This document shows positions 8,747 through 22,300 of a DNA stretch of 64,000 bases, piece after piece (positions within the stretch are counted from its first letter, which is position 1; each line of letters opens with the position of its first letter). The notes beneath the pieces are model-generated. The model ran no database searches, had not been told where the DNA came from, and saw only the letters and a program-made list of their open reading frames with translations. The stretch is taken from contig CM074131.1 of assembly GCA_037178625.1 (NCBI GenBank), positions 2,542,001 through 2,606,000 on the forward strand, read 5' to 3'. The stretch is from Skeletonema tropicum (Eukaryota > Bacillariophyta > Thalassiosirophyceae > Thalassiosirales > Thalassiosiraceae). The position numbers were made by a program, and so were the translations under genes.

Positions 8747-11700
8747 TTCGCTAGAATTGTCAAAGCTGGCAGCTCTCCTTCTTCTCCAAGTACTTCTGTG
8801 CTCCAGTCTGTACCCATCGCACTGATAAGTGTGACCTGAATGTTTAGCGTTTCTGCAAAATTGAGCATCTTATCACGTACAGTAATTGTGTCTGAGCCGT
8901 AGTTGTTTTCCCAGTCCTTCCACATCTGCCTCTCTTTCTTGTTCAAGCCGATTCTACCAACGTCTCTGCTGTACTCATTTTTTTTTCTGTTTTTTGCGTT
9001 TTTGTACGCATTATCCAATACTTCTCTCATTGTAGTAATGTCGCTTTTGTAGTCACCTAGAATCATCCCAGCCAAGTGTTCATCGTAGTACTTTTGTTCT
9101 TGTCCGTAGTTCTCATTGCCATCAACAATTACTGTAGTAAAATAGTTTTTGAGGTCCTGTACCAATGACAATTGATCTTCCTCGGATAGAGCATTCCAAT
9201 TCAGTCCCAAATCCATCATTCGTTTGCTAACAAATGTCTTGTCATCCTCGTCGTTACCAGTAGTTCCCACTTCATGACTGGTAGTCACAGTAATCAACGC
9301 TTGCTCGTCGTCCACTGGATCTTCTTTCTCTTCCTCTTGTTGTTTTTCGCTGTCTTTCTCTTCCTCTTGTTGTTTTTCGCTGTCTTTCTCATCCACTGAG
9401 TCAATATTTTCCTGCGTTGCATTTGTAGGCTTTGCTTTCTTGCTTGCTCCGTCGGGTGTTTCGGCTGCCTTCCTCTTCTTCTTTTTCTTGTACTTTTCGT
9501 TGATGGCCGCTATCAAATCATTATTCTCCATCATAATACCGCCTTCATATGTCTCTCCATCAAACATAGCATTGCAAACGTCACTTAAGTTCCTTGCTCC
9601 CTGTCCGCCAGTGATGTCTTCCAATTTCATAGGTGTTGGCTTGTCGTTTTTAGCTGATGCCTTCTTCGTACAGAACTGGTTCGAGAGAGGTGCGTCTTCT
9701 CTTTCATGAAACTCAATATCACCGAGTTCTAGCTTTGCCACTTCCAACGCGTCCTCCTGGTTTTTTGATAACACGTCACATGTCATCCTAATACGCATGG
9801 TGCCACCGAACAATAACAATAATGCTAGTTCGAGGTTCTTTGGGGTCTCGGTTCGCTTGCTGTTGAACAGTTTCGGCCATGTTCTAATATCATTTCCTCC
9901 CTTCAAGGACTGCATAGCAGAAGCGAAAGCTTTCCGAACTCTGTCATCGCTTCTTTGTTCAGATTTGGTTTCAGTCAGATACCTTTTGAATTGTTTCGGA
10001 AAGAGCTCACTGTTTTTGTTCGTGAAATGAATCTCGGCAATACTTGAGTTTAGCCCATATTTCTCGTAAATTTCCAAGAACTCGTACACCAATTGTAATC
10101 TCATCATCTCACCCAATCCATTCTTGTTGTATGTTTTCTGAACGCTTTGTTCCAATTCTTTCTTCTTCTGGAGGTTATTTCGTCCTTGCTTGTCGAAGTA
10201 CGAATAGCCAATGATCTGTACCATCGCTATTGCACGTACAGTCAACAAACCGTAGCAGCGAGCTATGGTATAGAAGTGTAAACTTGATTAGATTTGTCGC
10301 GACATAAAAATGCATTGACGACAAATTTATTCTTGGTTGCTGCTTACCTAGACATTCTTTCACAACCTTCTCTCCCATATTTGAAAGTTCCCGACTGAGC
10401 GAATCCAAGGCCTGTTGGAGTAGGTCGAGGTTGTTGTTCATGTTTGCCGCTATCATCCATTCTGTAATGAAGTGTAGGACAGTCAGGTCGATGCTCTTCT
10501 CTGAATCTGGATCGAACAACTCTGGCAAATCCAATCCCAATTTTTCAGCGAGTTTCTCGTTCAGCTTTACCATAGGTTTGTTAGTGTTGCCGTAGAATTT
10601 GTTACATAGGAGTAACGCCCGCTTCTCCCTCTCTGAGAAGCTCATGACTGTCGCATTGGCAGTTCCAATTAGTTCAGACATTGCTCTCTTCACACTCTTC
10701 GCTTCTGCATTTAGCATAGCTGTGTTTGCGTTCATCCATGCAGGCAAGTCGATCCTAGCGTCTGTGTCTTCCTCTTTGAAGTGTAGTGTGGACAGTACTC
10801 GTTTGAGAGGTTCTCCAAACGGAGATGAGTCGTTGACATAGTCGTTCAGTATGTTGTTTGATTGAAAAGCACCATCTTTCGGGTCGAGAATATCTTTGTT
10901 GGACTTCTCCTCGATTTCCTCGCCATCGCAGTAGAACGAACCGTCAGACTTTTGTGCGATTTTGTTTTTGTCGGGTGAAAACCTGATTGCTACTTGAGAG
11001 TACCTAATAGCTAGTGTTGCTTGAGACGATGCATGTTTTTCATCTGCAATTGTCTTACTAATGGAGAGTAGTAGCTGCCTCTCGAGTGTCTTTGCTGTAG
11101 CAAGCTCTGTTGCTTGTAATTTGGACCCGAGTACGTCGACATATATCGGAGTTTGGAAATGAGTGACCAGTGATGTACTACCAGCGTGTAGTTCTTCCAA
11201 TGGGTCAACTGACTCAACGCCTATATCTTGACCTGTCAAGAAATGATCTTCCCCTCTCCTCGCAATCTTGATGGGTGAATCATGTCTGGGTTTGCATTTA
11301 AACAGAGCAGATGCACCAGTGATTACGCGATGATTGCCTTCAACGCTAGCCCAAAAGAACGACAAGGCGCTACTGAATGCATCGCGGAATATCAACATGC
11401 CATCGACCCCATCTCTGTCAGCTGCTTGAACCCTGTCTTCCTCTCCTTTTTTGAACCATCCGTTCTTTCTTGCGATACGGAGTAGTGTTTTTTGACCGTT
11501 CACTGTTGTAACATCAGCTTTAAGAGCTTCCTTGATCTCGGTACTTTCGATCGATGCTTTGCGGATAGTTGCTATAAAATTTGTTACAGCTTCGTTCACT
11601 GCAAATGGACTCACACTCATTTTACCTGATTTGTTTACTCCATTAAGAGCAGTTTCAAAGGCCGACACAGTTTCGCTTAATTCCTGTGGATGAATTGCAT

Positions 11701-12360
11701 TGTGACAATGAATACAAGATTGGGTTGTTAGTGACATGAACGTAATAAATTTGAACTCATTACATTTTTATTTCGACTGTCCTCTTCGAGTTAGTTCAGA
11801 ATAATTTTGCTGTCAACACAAATTTATTTTGAAACGACGCAGTTTTGAACACTTACATAGCTATTGAAGTCCTTTTTGTCGAAGCCAGATTTACAACAGA
11901 AATAAGCGACCATTTTGTCGTTGCTGAATGATTTCATTTCTGTTTCTGAATGCGTTGTAAAGGATTTTAGTAGAGTGTCAATCCTCTTGTCTTGTGGAGC
12001 TGCCTGGTTAACGTTCAGGTTGATTATGTTGCCGTCTGTAATGTTGACGAAACACAATACAACACCAAAAGCCATGTGCACTGTTGATGCTTTGGTAACG
12101 TGCGAATCGAACAGATCCTTCCTCTCCTTTTCGTTGATATCTAATGTAGCGATGTGCTCGTTGACATTCTTGCTGGGTTTGATGGACGACGCTTCCGTGT
12201 TGTTGATGGGCTTGTTTGCAGCGGTGTCGGCAACACATTCAGCAGCATCATTTGGCGGCATGGTCGCCGTCGTTGTGGTGGCATCTTGGTTGGAATCGTC
12301 GTTTGCAGCTTTTTTTGTATTAGCTTCGACGGCGGCGGAAGCTCTTGTTGTTGTTGTCAT
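8671..12360 (-). CDS. 1,143-residue unrecognised protein of the giant element, three exons
   Basis: Exons on the minus strand are 12360-11857, 11683-10348 and 10262-8671. The donors (GTAAGT, GTAAGC) and acceptors (CCACAG, CCATAG) fit, and frames join exactly to 1,143 codons. The N-terminus is Thr/Ala-rich and disordered. The middle holds WASVEGNHRVITG, whose EGNHR resembles the (D/E)G-x-H-R signature of ParB-like domains; this is only suggestive. Around two-thirds of the length there is a nuclear-localisation-like KKKKKRK followed by KKAK, then an acidic linker with a duplicated 10-residue unit (EKDSEKQQEE). Both introns contain the element's palindrome. It is divergent from the MBD-like gene across 0.7 kb. 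No enzyme family recognised; a nuclear role is inferred from the basic signals. Confidence 0.65.
9324..9383. repeat. 30-bp exact tandem repeat inside coding sequence
   Basis: Two adjacent 30-bp units, starting ctttctcttcctcttg, encode the duplicated acidic 10-residue unit in the linker of the 1,143-residue protein. Slippage-type length variation is likely. Confidence 0.85.
10291..10334. repeat. Element palindrome, copy 3 (intron 2 of the minus-strand gene)
   Basis: On the minus strand the intron contains AATAAATTTGTC, a longer loop that itself carries TTTTTATGTC, then GCGACAAATC. The arms match the family consensus, with extra bases in the loop. Confidence 0.6.
11799..11831. repeat. Element palindrome, copy 4 (intron 1 of the minus-strand gene)
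   Basis: On the minus strand: AAAATAAATTTGTGTTGACAGCAAAATTATTCT, with one or two arm mismatches. It lies 26 nt downstream of the donor GTAAGT. Confidence 0.65.
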
Positions 12361-13042
12361 GATGATGTTATGTTTTTTGATGTTTTTTTTTTGTTATGTT
12401 TGCGCTTCGATATCGTAGCTGGTCGGTGCTGCGCTGTCTCGCTCTTGTGTCTGGCTGGAAGTTCGGTGATGCGATGATGTGGTGTCTTCTTGAAGTTCCT
12501 TAGAAGGAATGATGATGTCAGTTTGATCATGACACATCAGGATATTTTACACGTAGGAATTAGTATTGTTTTTATAAGCCATTCTCAAAAAAAAAATTGT
12601 CCGATAATTTATCCGATTTACTTTGTAAGGTGTGTATTGTGTTACATTTTATCTGCAACAAGCCAATAGGGCTATTAGAGCACAGCTAGATCGCTCTGAT
12701 GATGTGTTTTTCTTCACGTCTTTTGCCCATCACAGTTCTCTATATCTGTCAAGTTGACACTGATATTCTGTCCGCGTGTTCTTCTTCGTGTCATCTATTG
12801 GTGATGATGTGGTCAAATATTCTGCACGTGCACGTGTGTTCTCTGTGGTATCTGTTGGTGATGATGTGGTCGAAGTCGATATTTTGTAAGATATTTCAAC
12901 ATAGGAATCAATATATGTTGCCTTGGTCTGCTTCATTTTGCTTCTGGCAGTATTTTTCGCCTTTCCTCAACAACATTGTTTTTGACCTCTCATATTTTTT
13001 TGTCAAAATATTATTCAATTCGATTACTACTCTGCCATTACT
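12361..13042. promoter_or_regulatory. Divergent intergenic region inside the giant element
   Basis: About 0.7 kb separates the two divergent element genes and must hold both promoters. It contains a direct repeat, ttggtgatgatgtggtc, near 12798 and 12854, and a palindromic cacgtgcacgtg near 12824. No gene or recognised box can be assigned. Confidence 0.4.
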
Positions 13043-16000
13043 ATGAAATTTGGATTTACAAACGAGCGTGCTACCTCCAGCACTTCTTCTTCTACCACCA
13101 GCCGCTCCACTCGAAAGCTTCGTAAGCGATCTCCAGCAGAGGGTGCAGAGGCCGCTCAAAGCGTCAGTCTCACCAAAGATCCGCAATCATCCGCATCAGC
13201 TCCACATCCTTCTAACTCTCCTATTGGTAAGTTTGATGTGTACAATGTTTCCTGGAAACATCTCATCATCGACAGCGCGATTCTTCGCGATATGGCCGAG
13301 TCATCTTTCGGGGGTTCCATGGATTCTGATTTCGACGATCCGTTGTCGACGCTTCGTTCGTTGTTCGAGTCATGCTCCGAGCATGAATTGATGTATGTTA
13401 GTGCTACGATCGGTATGGAAGCCATTCGCAACGACAAGGTAGTTCTTATCGATGAGATCATTAAGACAATGTCCACGAAGAAGCAGCTATCTTTCGGTTG
13501 CACCCAGCTGCAGTCTGGTAGCATCGTCTCTGTTTCGCCAAGAGAAAAAGTCGAGAAATGTGATGTGAAATCGTGAGTGACGTCATAACATATTTTTGTG
13601 ATCATGCCAATTTTATTTTCTCCGCGATTTTTTATTAACCTCAATTATCCTTTTTCTGACAGTGCCGATCGCACGATGGCTGCCCCTCAAGTTCATTCTC
13701 GCACAACTCACTCCTCTGGTGATGTTTCATCAACACCAACTAAGAGTGATGGTGATTTTGTCAACAATAAGGCGTCGTAAGTACTTTACTGTTTTATACG
13801 TTCCTCTCATTTATTGTGCTTGTCCCGCTAAATGTTTCGCACCATACATCTTGTGTATCCTACAATATAAATATGTGCTCATGACAAATTTATTTCTCTT
13901 TTCTATTATGCATCGAAGTGATGGGTATGAGCCGTATTATCACGACGAGTTGACAAGCGGTCAATGGCTCCGGAAGACTCTTATTAGAAAGAGTGGCTCT
14001 AATATTGGGAAGGAATACTACAAATTTATTGCACCGACAGGTCGCATTTTTAACAGTCTCAAAGCTGCAAAGGAGTTCGACGCGTCTATCAAAAATGAGT
14101 CTTCTCATAAGCTAGCGTCTGCTGAGGATCTTCCAGAGGAAGAAGAGCCACATAGCCCTTCGCAATTGTTGGCGGATCAAGCCAAGGACGTCATAAAGTC
14201 GATTGCTATGGTTGTACAACCTCCAATTTACTATGAAGTTGTGAATGTCAGCGTCGACGTCGATAACATGGCTTGTGATGATCTTGTGAAGAAACATGGC
14301 TTGTCCTTAATTACAACTGCGGGTAGAAACTACGAAACTAAGCCCGGTGACGAGACAATCGATCTGCGAAACACTACATCCATTCCGTATATGACGAGTT
14401 GCGTTTTGAATGATTCTACAAAAGCTAGTTGGCACGGTACTGAGGCACTTTTTGTAGATTTCATTCAAACGATTCTTGATCATGTCGACGACGATCATGA
14501 TTACTTCAGTCAAGTGACACCAGTTCTCCGTCAGTTCCTTCTCGAGAGCAGCAATTCATACAAGAGGGAATTACACACAATCCAGTGGTATTACACCTTG
14601 TTTGACTCGTTTAGCCGTATTTTTGGCGTTGATATTGGGCTAATTCTTCCTCCTGACGGGCTAAAAGATTGTGAGGTGTCGAGATTAGTGCGTTTTCCAT
14701 TTTGTGTAGAATCCCGCGATGCCTTTTCGCCCGTTATTGTGTACAGGCTGTTGTTCGATCGGACTAAGATTGAGAATCGCCTTGGTGATGGTGGTTGTAT
14801 TGTTGCGGGTGTATCAGTGTTTGTGTTCAGTAATCGTGAAGAGTCCTCTGAGGTAGCTTCACCTGCTGGAGGTGGTATCAGGTCACGCAGCGGCTCTGAT
14901 CGTTCAGACGAACCATTAGATTACAAACTTGAGATGTTCTTTCCTGATACAAAGCGCTTGAAATCGGGTTTTGGCAATGATAGGGGACCATCTCTATTCG
15001 ACTGTTATGCCAATGGCAAATCAAGTTTCGGTGACAGATCGCATTCATCTAAAGAGGCTCTTCCAAATGAGATTGATATCAGTGACACCAAAATGTCGGC
15101 TCGAAGTTTGTTTACAACCCCCAACAATCGTCAATCTGCTAAAACTTCGAAGGAAGACTCAGACATGATCGAGAAGTTACAGGCAGAGATTGAAATGTTG
15201 AAAGAGAAGAACAATGCGACTCAGAGCACATCAACTGAGTTAATTTCGAAAGGTGAGTTACAAAAATATCAGGGAGATCAGACGAGCGAGGGTGGTGAAG
15301 TGTCTTCTGGCGTAGTCTCTCGTGGTGGATGGGGGGGCTTAGTGTCTGGCGGTAAAGAAGCTATTTTGAAAGTTGCATCTCCAGTAAAGAAGCGGAAGAG
15401 CAGTCGAGTAGCCCTGCAAGTCAGTCCTCCAATCTTCAACAGGAAAACTGGTGGACAAAGCTGCTTCATAATCTTCATGGAAATGGGTGTAGATGCATGG
15501 TGGCTCAAGTCTGAAACCATGACGTCTGTGTGCGAAACATTCTTCAAGCACGTTCACAAGCAGAACGAAGTTGCCAGTTGCTACGTTTTCAATGAAACCA
15601 CTATTAAAGCTCTCGTCTTTGGTGGTGACAACAATATTTCAAAGAAGACACGCAAAAATGGGGCTACCTACCCGATCTACAAGATGTGTTGCATTATGAA
15701 CTTCCCAGGAAAAGGCTTTCCAGTCGAAACGCACTTGACTAAGTTTGAATCCAACATCAAGAGCATGTTTTCCGATGCCACAGTCCCAGCGGTCATCGCT
15801 CTCGATGCGATGAAAGTATCTTCGTCCAATCTTTATAACGGCTTCTTCAACGGGGAGTATCGTCAAGGATCCATGAAGAATGTCACTTACAAAGATGATG
15901 ATGAGTTGTGTAAAGATATCAAAGCTGCATTGGAAGCTACTTTCAAAAATGGCTTTGGTACAAAGACGCTTAACCAACCGCTCAATAAGCATTTAACTGA

Positions 16001-16136
16001 CTGGGGTATCAAGCAATACTTGACTGAAATTGGATACACCTCTTTCGATGACGTCAAAGATTGCGACAGGAATAGCATCTATCGTGGTCGCGACTTTCCG
16101 ATTTGGAGTGCTATTGAGGAGGACATTGTCAATTAG
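13043..16136 (+). CDS. MBD-like (methyl-CpG-binding domain) protein of the giant element, three exons
   Basis: Exons 13043-13572, 13663-13776 and 13919-16136 join in frame to 953 residues. Donors are GTGAGT and GTAAGT; acceptors are GACAG and GAAG. The N-terminus is Ser/Thr/Arg-rich with a basic patch (RKLRKR). Just after the second splice, residues about 226-270 fit the MBD fold: W-L-R-K, then RKSG, GKEYY, AP-x-GR, F-N-S and a terminal F. That is the pattern W-x-R-K...R-x-S-G...Y...P-x-G-x-x-F-x-S of MeCP2/MBD proteins. Further on is a short coiled coil (EKLQAEIEMLKEKN), a Gly/Ser linker and a conserved-looking C-terminal third that I cannot name. Both introns contain degenerate forms of the element palindrome. 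Binding to methylated or modified DNA, perhaps to direct or shield the element, is inference. Confidence 0.65.
13588..13620. repeat. Element palindrome, copy 5 (intron 1 of MBD-like gene), degenerate
   Basis: ACATATTTTTGTGATCATGCCAATTTTATTTTC: same layout and right arm as the family, with several mismatches in the left arm. Confidence 0.45.
13865..13896. repeat. Element palindrome, copy 6 (intron 2 of MBD-like gene)
   Basis: ATATAAATATGTGCTCATGACAAATTTATTTC: right arm intact, left arm with about three changes. Confidence 0.5.
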
Positions 16137-16301
16137 TGCATGATTGATGATTAAATTATGGCTTGGGAGTACAATCTATGCAATTGGGTGAAATGTTGCT
16201 TTGTTAACATTCTAGGATCGAATTCTATACTGACATATTCTGTTTCCCTCCTACTTTTTTCATATAATCCAATCATCTGGCTGGATCGGACTAACTACCA
16301 G

Positions 16302-19300
16302 TGTCGTTTACTCCACCGGGTGAGCCATTAGCAGACATCTCAGTTCCAGTTGTGACACCTGTAAAAGATACAACATCGTCCATTGCTAGTAGACAAGGTG
16401 AGTTTTTGTACTTGTACGAGTGTCACTGGTACGGTTTACGCTTCTGAAAATAAATTTGTCCTCACGACAAAAATATTTTGAGGTCCGATACTTCACCTCA
16501 TCGCTGACAATTTTGGTCTTTTCCCAATGTTACTTCCAGCTCCGAATATATCGTTAAAACATATTATATTCTTCGTGACAACCTGGCTTCAGAAAATCCT
16601 ATGTGTCAAGCAAGTCCGAAACATAGGCATACCGCTGAAGGAGATCAAGAAGCAAAGTATGGTCGCTGAACAAAATTTGATAGACGGTCATCGCGAGACG
16701 AAGCTTCGTTTCATTCCGAAACACAAATCACAGGAACTTGTTGCCATAATCGTGTTAGTGTCACTTAGCAACATAATGGACTTACAGAAACACTCCTTAG
16801 ACAGTCCTGTTTGCCACACCATTTGTGACAGCTTGGTCAGTTCGGGTATATCATCCCTGGAGAGAAGAAAATTGCCCGAGGCCAAGTCTTCATTCCGCGA
16901 GCAGGTCTCAATCGCTGTAAATGCCAATGTCAATCATTGTTTTGCGTTGTCGTTCAAGACGAATGACCAAAGACTCTTGTCAGCAGACAGGTTGTCTTCG
17001 GACCTATCGTCGAGGTTGTCGAATCTGGCTAATGGCCGTGACATTCCGTCGCTGTCGACGTATTTTGAGAACTCTCTTAGAGACAACATTAAGAGGAACG
17101 CTGTGGTAGTACACGGTATGGATTTTGCAACACTTGAGCCGGAAGAGTGTTTAAATGATGCGGTTCTCAATTTTTGGTTCAAATGGGTGACTACACCAAG
17201 GTGTCCAGAGGACAATACGTCTTCAGTACACATTTGCTCAACATTCCTTCTTTCGAGCGTATTGAACGATGGATACAATGAGAGATACCAAAAGTGGCTA
17301 AAGAATGTCAACATCTTTGACAAATCGATGGTATTGTTTCCGGTGCATCTAGCTCATCATTGGAGTTTGATAGTGGTGCTGAATCCGAAGCTCATAAATC
17401 AGACTAAAAGACGATGGAACGATCCAATGTACACAGGAGATGTATTTGCCATGATCCATCTGGATTGTCTCGGGTGCGGAACGGTGCATAATAAGCAGCA
17501 TCTTGCGAGAGCCGTTCGAGGCATACTCAACAAGGAATGGGATAAGTACAACAACAATGCTCTGGACAAAACAAACCGACCTTTCAGTCATCGGCACGAG
17601 TCATGTAAATTATATTCTCCCAAAGGTGAGTCGTACTCATAGTATGTATTATTTTATCCTGTCATACACTACTGATGACAAACTCACAAGAATACTACCT
17701 TCCATCAGTTCTCGTGCAGACCAACAGCTATGATTGTGGTGTACATGTCTGTCGTTACGTTGTGAACCTAGTGCGGATGTTGAACGATGCAGAGGTGAAA
17801 ATGCCTAATGTGAAAATGACGGATGTGATAGACAATTTCTCCACCAGTATTAGTGGTCACGAGTTGTTTGGCTATACTGAATCCGACATTAGTAGGATGC
17901 GGACTGAAATATACAACGTTATGGCCCATATTATGAAGTCCTATCAACACCACCGCATACACGAACCTAGGTCTGATCATGATCCAGTCAGTGATAGCGA
18001 AGAAGACGAAGAAGAGGTGGAAATTCTTGACAGACAGACTTCGGAGGGCTCTGACGTAGTAATGTCAGATGCACAGATCATTGATGATGCGTCGTATCAA
18101 TTTCAATCGGACCAAGATGACCATCTCTCCGTCGATACAGAAGGTAAGTGCTCTTTGTCTAAAGCAAATACTTATATACATCATCAAAATAAATTTGACA
18201 TCTGTACAAAATTATTTTACAACCATCAACCTCAGGTGACATCCATCAAGTTCGATTGAGCTCCGACGACAATTACAATTACATTCACGTCGATTGTAAC
18301 TTCGACTGCGACGATGAAGTTCAGCCAGCATCCAGCGACTTAAATACATTCGTTCAGATGGGTGACATCATAGAATACAGGAGCTCAAAGCAAGACGTAC
18401 CAAGGAAGGGCGTAATTGTCGCCATTGGTGATCCTACATCAGAAGAGATTATTCAGATATCTGACGGCACGTGGCTCATGAGAAAGGTCCACCATGTGAA
18501 GCGGTTGGAAATCGTTCGACCATTGGAAGACAAGAGGTTGGTGAATCCTTCGCCGAAGTGGAAGGGTCTCGACAAAGTGGTTGTCATTCCTCCGTACGAA
18601 ACAGTCGATGAAAATGACAGTGATTGCGCCTCATTAAAATCGGAAGTGACAGAAGAATTTGAATTCGACGAATCAGCATCTAGCAAGGAAGAAAAGATTC
18701 CCATGCACACGTCGAGGTCAGAAAAGAATTACAGACAAAGAACATCGAGTGGAGTGACTGGGCATAACCACTGGTACAAATCACGACGAGTTAAGAGCGG
18801 TGCAGCATATCTAGACCAGAGGCGCGACACAAGAAAGTACATTAGCTGGGCCAATTCAGGGAATGATTACGAGAAGGCAAGGTCAGTCATAAACCAGTTA
18901 TACTTTGATTCTCTATGTTACGGTATTGTGGATAAATTCTACGAGAAGAAGCCGTATGATGCTCCAACCTTCAGAGAGTACCAAGAGAGGGTCACAGTAA
19001 TGAAAAAAATGGTGGATTATCGAGCGAGGAATGAATTCAAGAAACTGAACATCACGCTTGACGTAACATTCATGGACAACCCTTGCTATGGTGAGCGTGG
19101 CAGGTCGAACGAGACAAACCGAGCTAGACAAACTATAGAGGAGATGTTGAAATTCGAGCATAAGATGAGAACGCTGGACCTACAAACCTGCAGTGTTTGC
19201 CTGGAGAACAAGTTGGTATTTAAGGAAAGGAGCGTATGCGAAACATGCAAGAAAAAGAATCACTCAGAATCCTACTTCCTGGAGAACAACCTTCATCCAG

Positions 19301-22300
19301 TCTGGTACGAACGTGACAGCGAAGGATGCATCAAAATGGGCGAAGACGGCAAACAAGTCGTGAGGTACGACATACCGGTCGAGCTGAAAGACCTGACAAT
19401 GGCTGAAAAACTGCTGATTCGACGGTGTTCGCCATTCATACCATCGATGCACATCAAGGACGGTATCTATGGTATCAACGGCCATTGCGTTTGCTTTCCA
19501 CAGGATATCGAAACTATGTGCACAGAACTGCCTCAAACCAAATCGAACATGGTCATTTTTATCCGCCACATGAGCGATCATCACGAGGGCATTCAGAAAA
19601 GTCGTCATTACAAAGTGAGAAAGGAGAAAGTCCTAGCAGCTCTGCGGTGGCTCAAGATTCATCATCGCGGCTACCACGACATTACAATTTCGGAGTCAAA
19701 TCTTGATTGGATAAAGAACGGTTCTATCTACGATGTGGCAGAGACACACACTCTGAAAACGAAGCGAAGCAGAAGAGATGTTGTCGCAAATGCAACTGAA
19801 ACGCTGTCGGGCAACCAATGTGATACAGAATCTAATGACGATGACGTTGAAGTCCAGACAATTCACCCGAACTACAAAGGTGATTCGCCCAACGCCACCC
19901 AAACGAAAGTCATCAAAGATTTCGTAAACATAGCGAAACAGACAGGCCAGAAGGATAAGATTCTCAACTTCCCTCCGATCGATCACAGCAAGCCCTTGAA
20001 GTAAGTGAACAATTCTTCCCAGTGCCATGTTTTTTCACCTCAATATGCCATGCATTCTTTGAACTGACCATTAATGTTATCCAAAAATTGCGTCATCGTC
20101 TACCAGTGAGTTCGACGCAATGGTACAAATTTTCGTGAATGCATATCCGTGTCTTTTCCCAGGCGGTATTGGTGACGTGTATGACCCAATACGAGGAAAG
20201 GTGAAAGACATCCATAGCTGGGCAACGCATATGATACGGTTCAAAGATGGAAGGTTCATCAACGATCAAATGTTTTGCTTGTATGTCTTCAACATGCTGC
20301 AAAGACACACAAACAACACGCAGGGGAACTTCTTCTACAAGGACAAGAACTTCCTTGGTGCTAGCGACAGAATGCCTCCGACGGTGGAAGAGTTACAACA
20401 ACAGTTTGCGGCAGGAGACATGAAGTATTTGAACAAGTTGCGCTACCTCGCAAAGGGCATAAGAGGATCAGACAGTTTCTGGCGAGGAAAGACGGAAGAG
20501 TTGGAAGCGTGGATAGACTTCCACATATCCCGTGGACACGGTCCTCCCACCCACTTCACAACGCTGTCATGTGCAGAGAATTGGTGGCCAGATCTGCGAA
20601 GGCTAATGATCAAGCTCGAGAAACAAGCTGGTAATATCGAGCATGCCGAACTGCTAGCAAAGAAGGACTTCGTAGCAATGACCAAATCCGTCAAACGATT
20701 TACGTTGTACGTGAATGATTTCTTCATGAAGAGGTCGAGGGTGTTTCTCGACACGGTGGTGAAAAATGCTCTTGGTATTGAGCACTACTGGGCGAGGGTC
20801 GAGTTCGCACCAGGGAGGGGTCAGATTCATTTACACTTACTGGGAATTGGTAGGGACAAGTCTTATTTGTATGATTTCTATCGGGCTAAGTCGGAGGAGG
20901 AGAAGGTTAAGGTCATGGAAAAGTACGCCACTGGAGTGTTGGACATGACAGCCGACATTCGCGTAAATGAAGACCACGTTTCGGACAGGTCGCCCGACTC
21001 GATCAATCCACTAATGCACCGGTTTTGTGAATGTCCTGATAAAGGAGAGGACGTTCGACTGTTATGTCAGGAATGCATGGTGCACAAATGCAATAATTAC
21101 TGCCTTGGTGACAACAGGAAGCATGAGCCACGAGAGTGTAGGTTTGATCATGGCAAAGAGTCCGAGTACGGCAAAGGTGACACACCCGGAAAGCCGCTCT
21201 GCAACATGTCGGTCATTGTCACTGATCGTAGAGGCTTAGAACATTTCAGATTACCGCGAACGCAATCTCGTAAGGCTGTCCAGCACAGCAAGACGCTATT
21301 GCAATGCTGGAGGGGCAATGTCGATATCCAGCTATTGATTTACAGGTCGCACCCCGACAAGCCGGATGTTACTGAGATAGAGAGTGTTTGCAAGTATGTC
21401 GTAGCATACGCAAGCAAGAAGAATCACACTTCAAAGCAGGAAAAGGAAGCTGTGCAAAACATCATCCAGAGGTGAGATCTATACTTCTTTTGCTTGGTAA
21501 CATTTCCATCGACAAAATAAATTTGTCTTCTCTACATTTTTATTTTTTGCCATGTTACTGAATTTTGATTCCAAACCATCAAATCGTGATCAAACCAAAT
21601 AGCAAAAGCTCCGCCGACATCAATGGCGTCCAAACCTTGGTCAAGATGTCCCTAAACATGATGACAAGCAAGAGGCTCATCAGCATTCAAGAGGCTGTGC
21701 ACGAGATAGATCGTCTGAGTTTAACACTGTGTTCGGATGTTATCACCTACGTTTCGATACAAAACTGTCTGAAACTGCGAAAATCCTCCGACCCAAAGCC
21801 AAAAGATCTAGTGTATTGCTACGCAACACGTGATGAAAAACACAACAGATTATCATTGGACGAGTATTTCTATAAGGTTTGGTGCAGGAAAAACTTCATG
21901 ATCGACCCAGATAGCGATCGGGAATGTAACAGGATCCTACTCCCAAGAGGTCTCAACTGCAGACCACGATACCCTATCGACTTCGATTACGCACGAGGGA
22001 TGTTAATCATGCACAAACCGTGGAGTTTCAAGAATCCATTATGTACCAGAGACAAACAACGGACAATAGACACTTTCAAAAAAATGCTCGACACTAGAGT
22101 TGTCCCTACAAATGTTGTCACCGAATATGAGCGAGCTGTAAGGTATGCTCACGAGAAGAGAATTGAGGTAGTGGCGAAGCAGGGCACTATTCAGGCAGAT
22201 GTCAACATAGACGATCTCGATCCAGAAGACGCGGAACAATTCCTGAACTTTTTCCATTCCAGCCAGTTAACTGACATGAAGACCAACCCGATCCTTGCGG

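Noticed and set aside
16137..16301. First exon and start codon of the Ulp1-Rep-helicase gene at ATG 16158
   Set aside because: The possible donor after it gives the wrong phase for the next exon; left unassigned.
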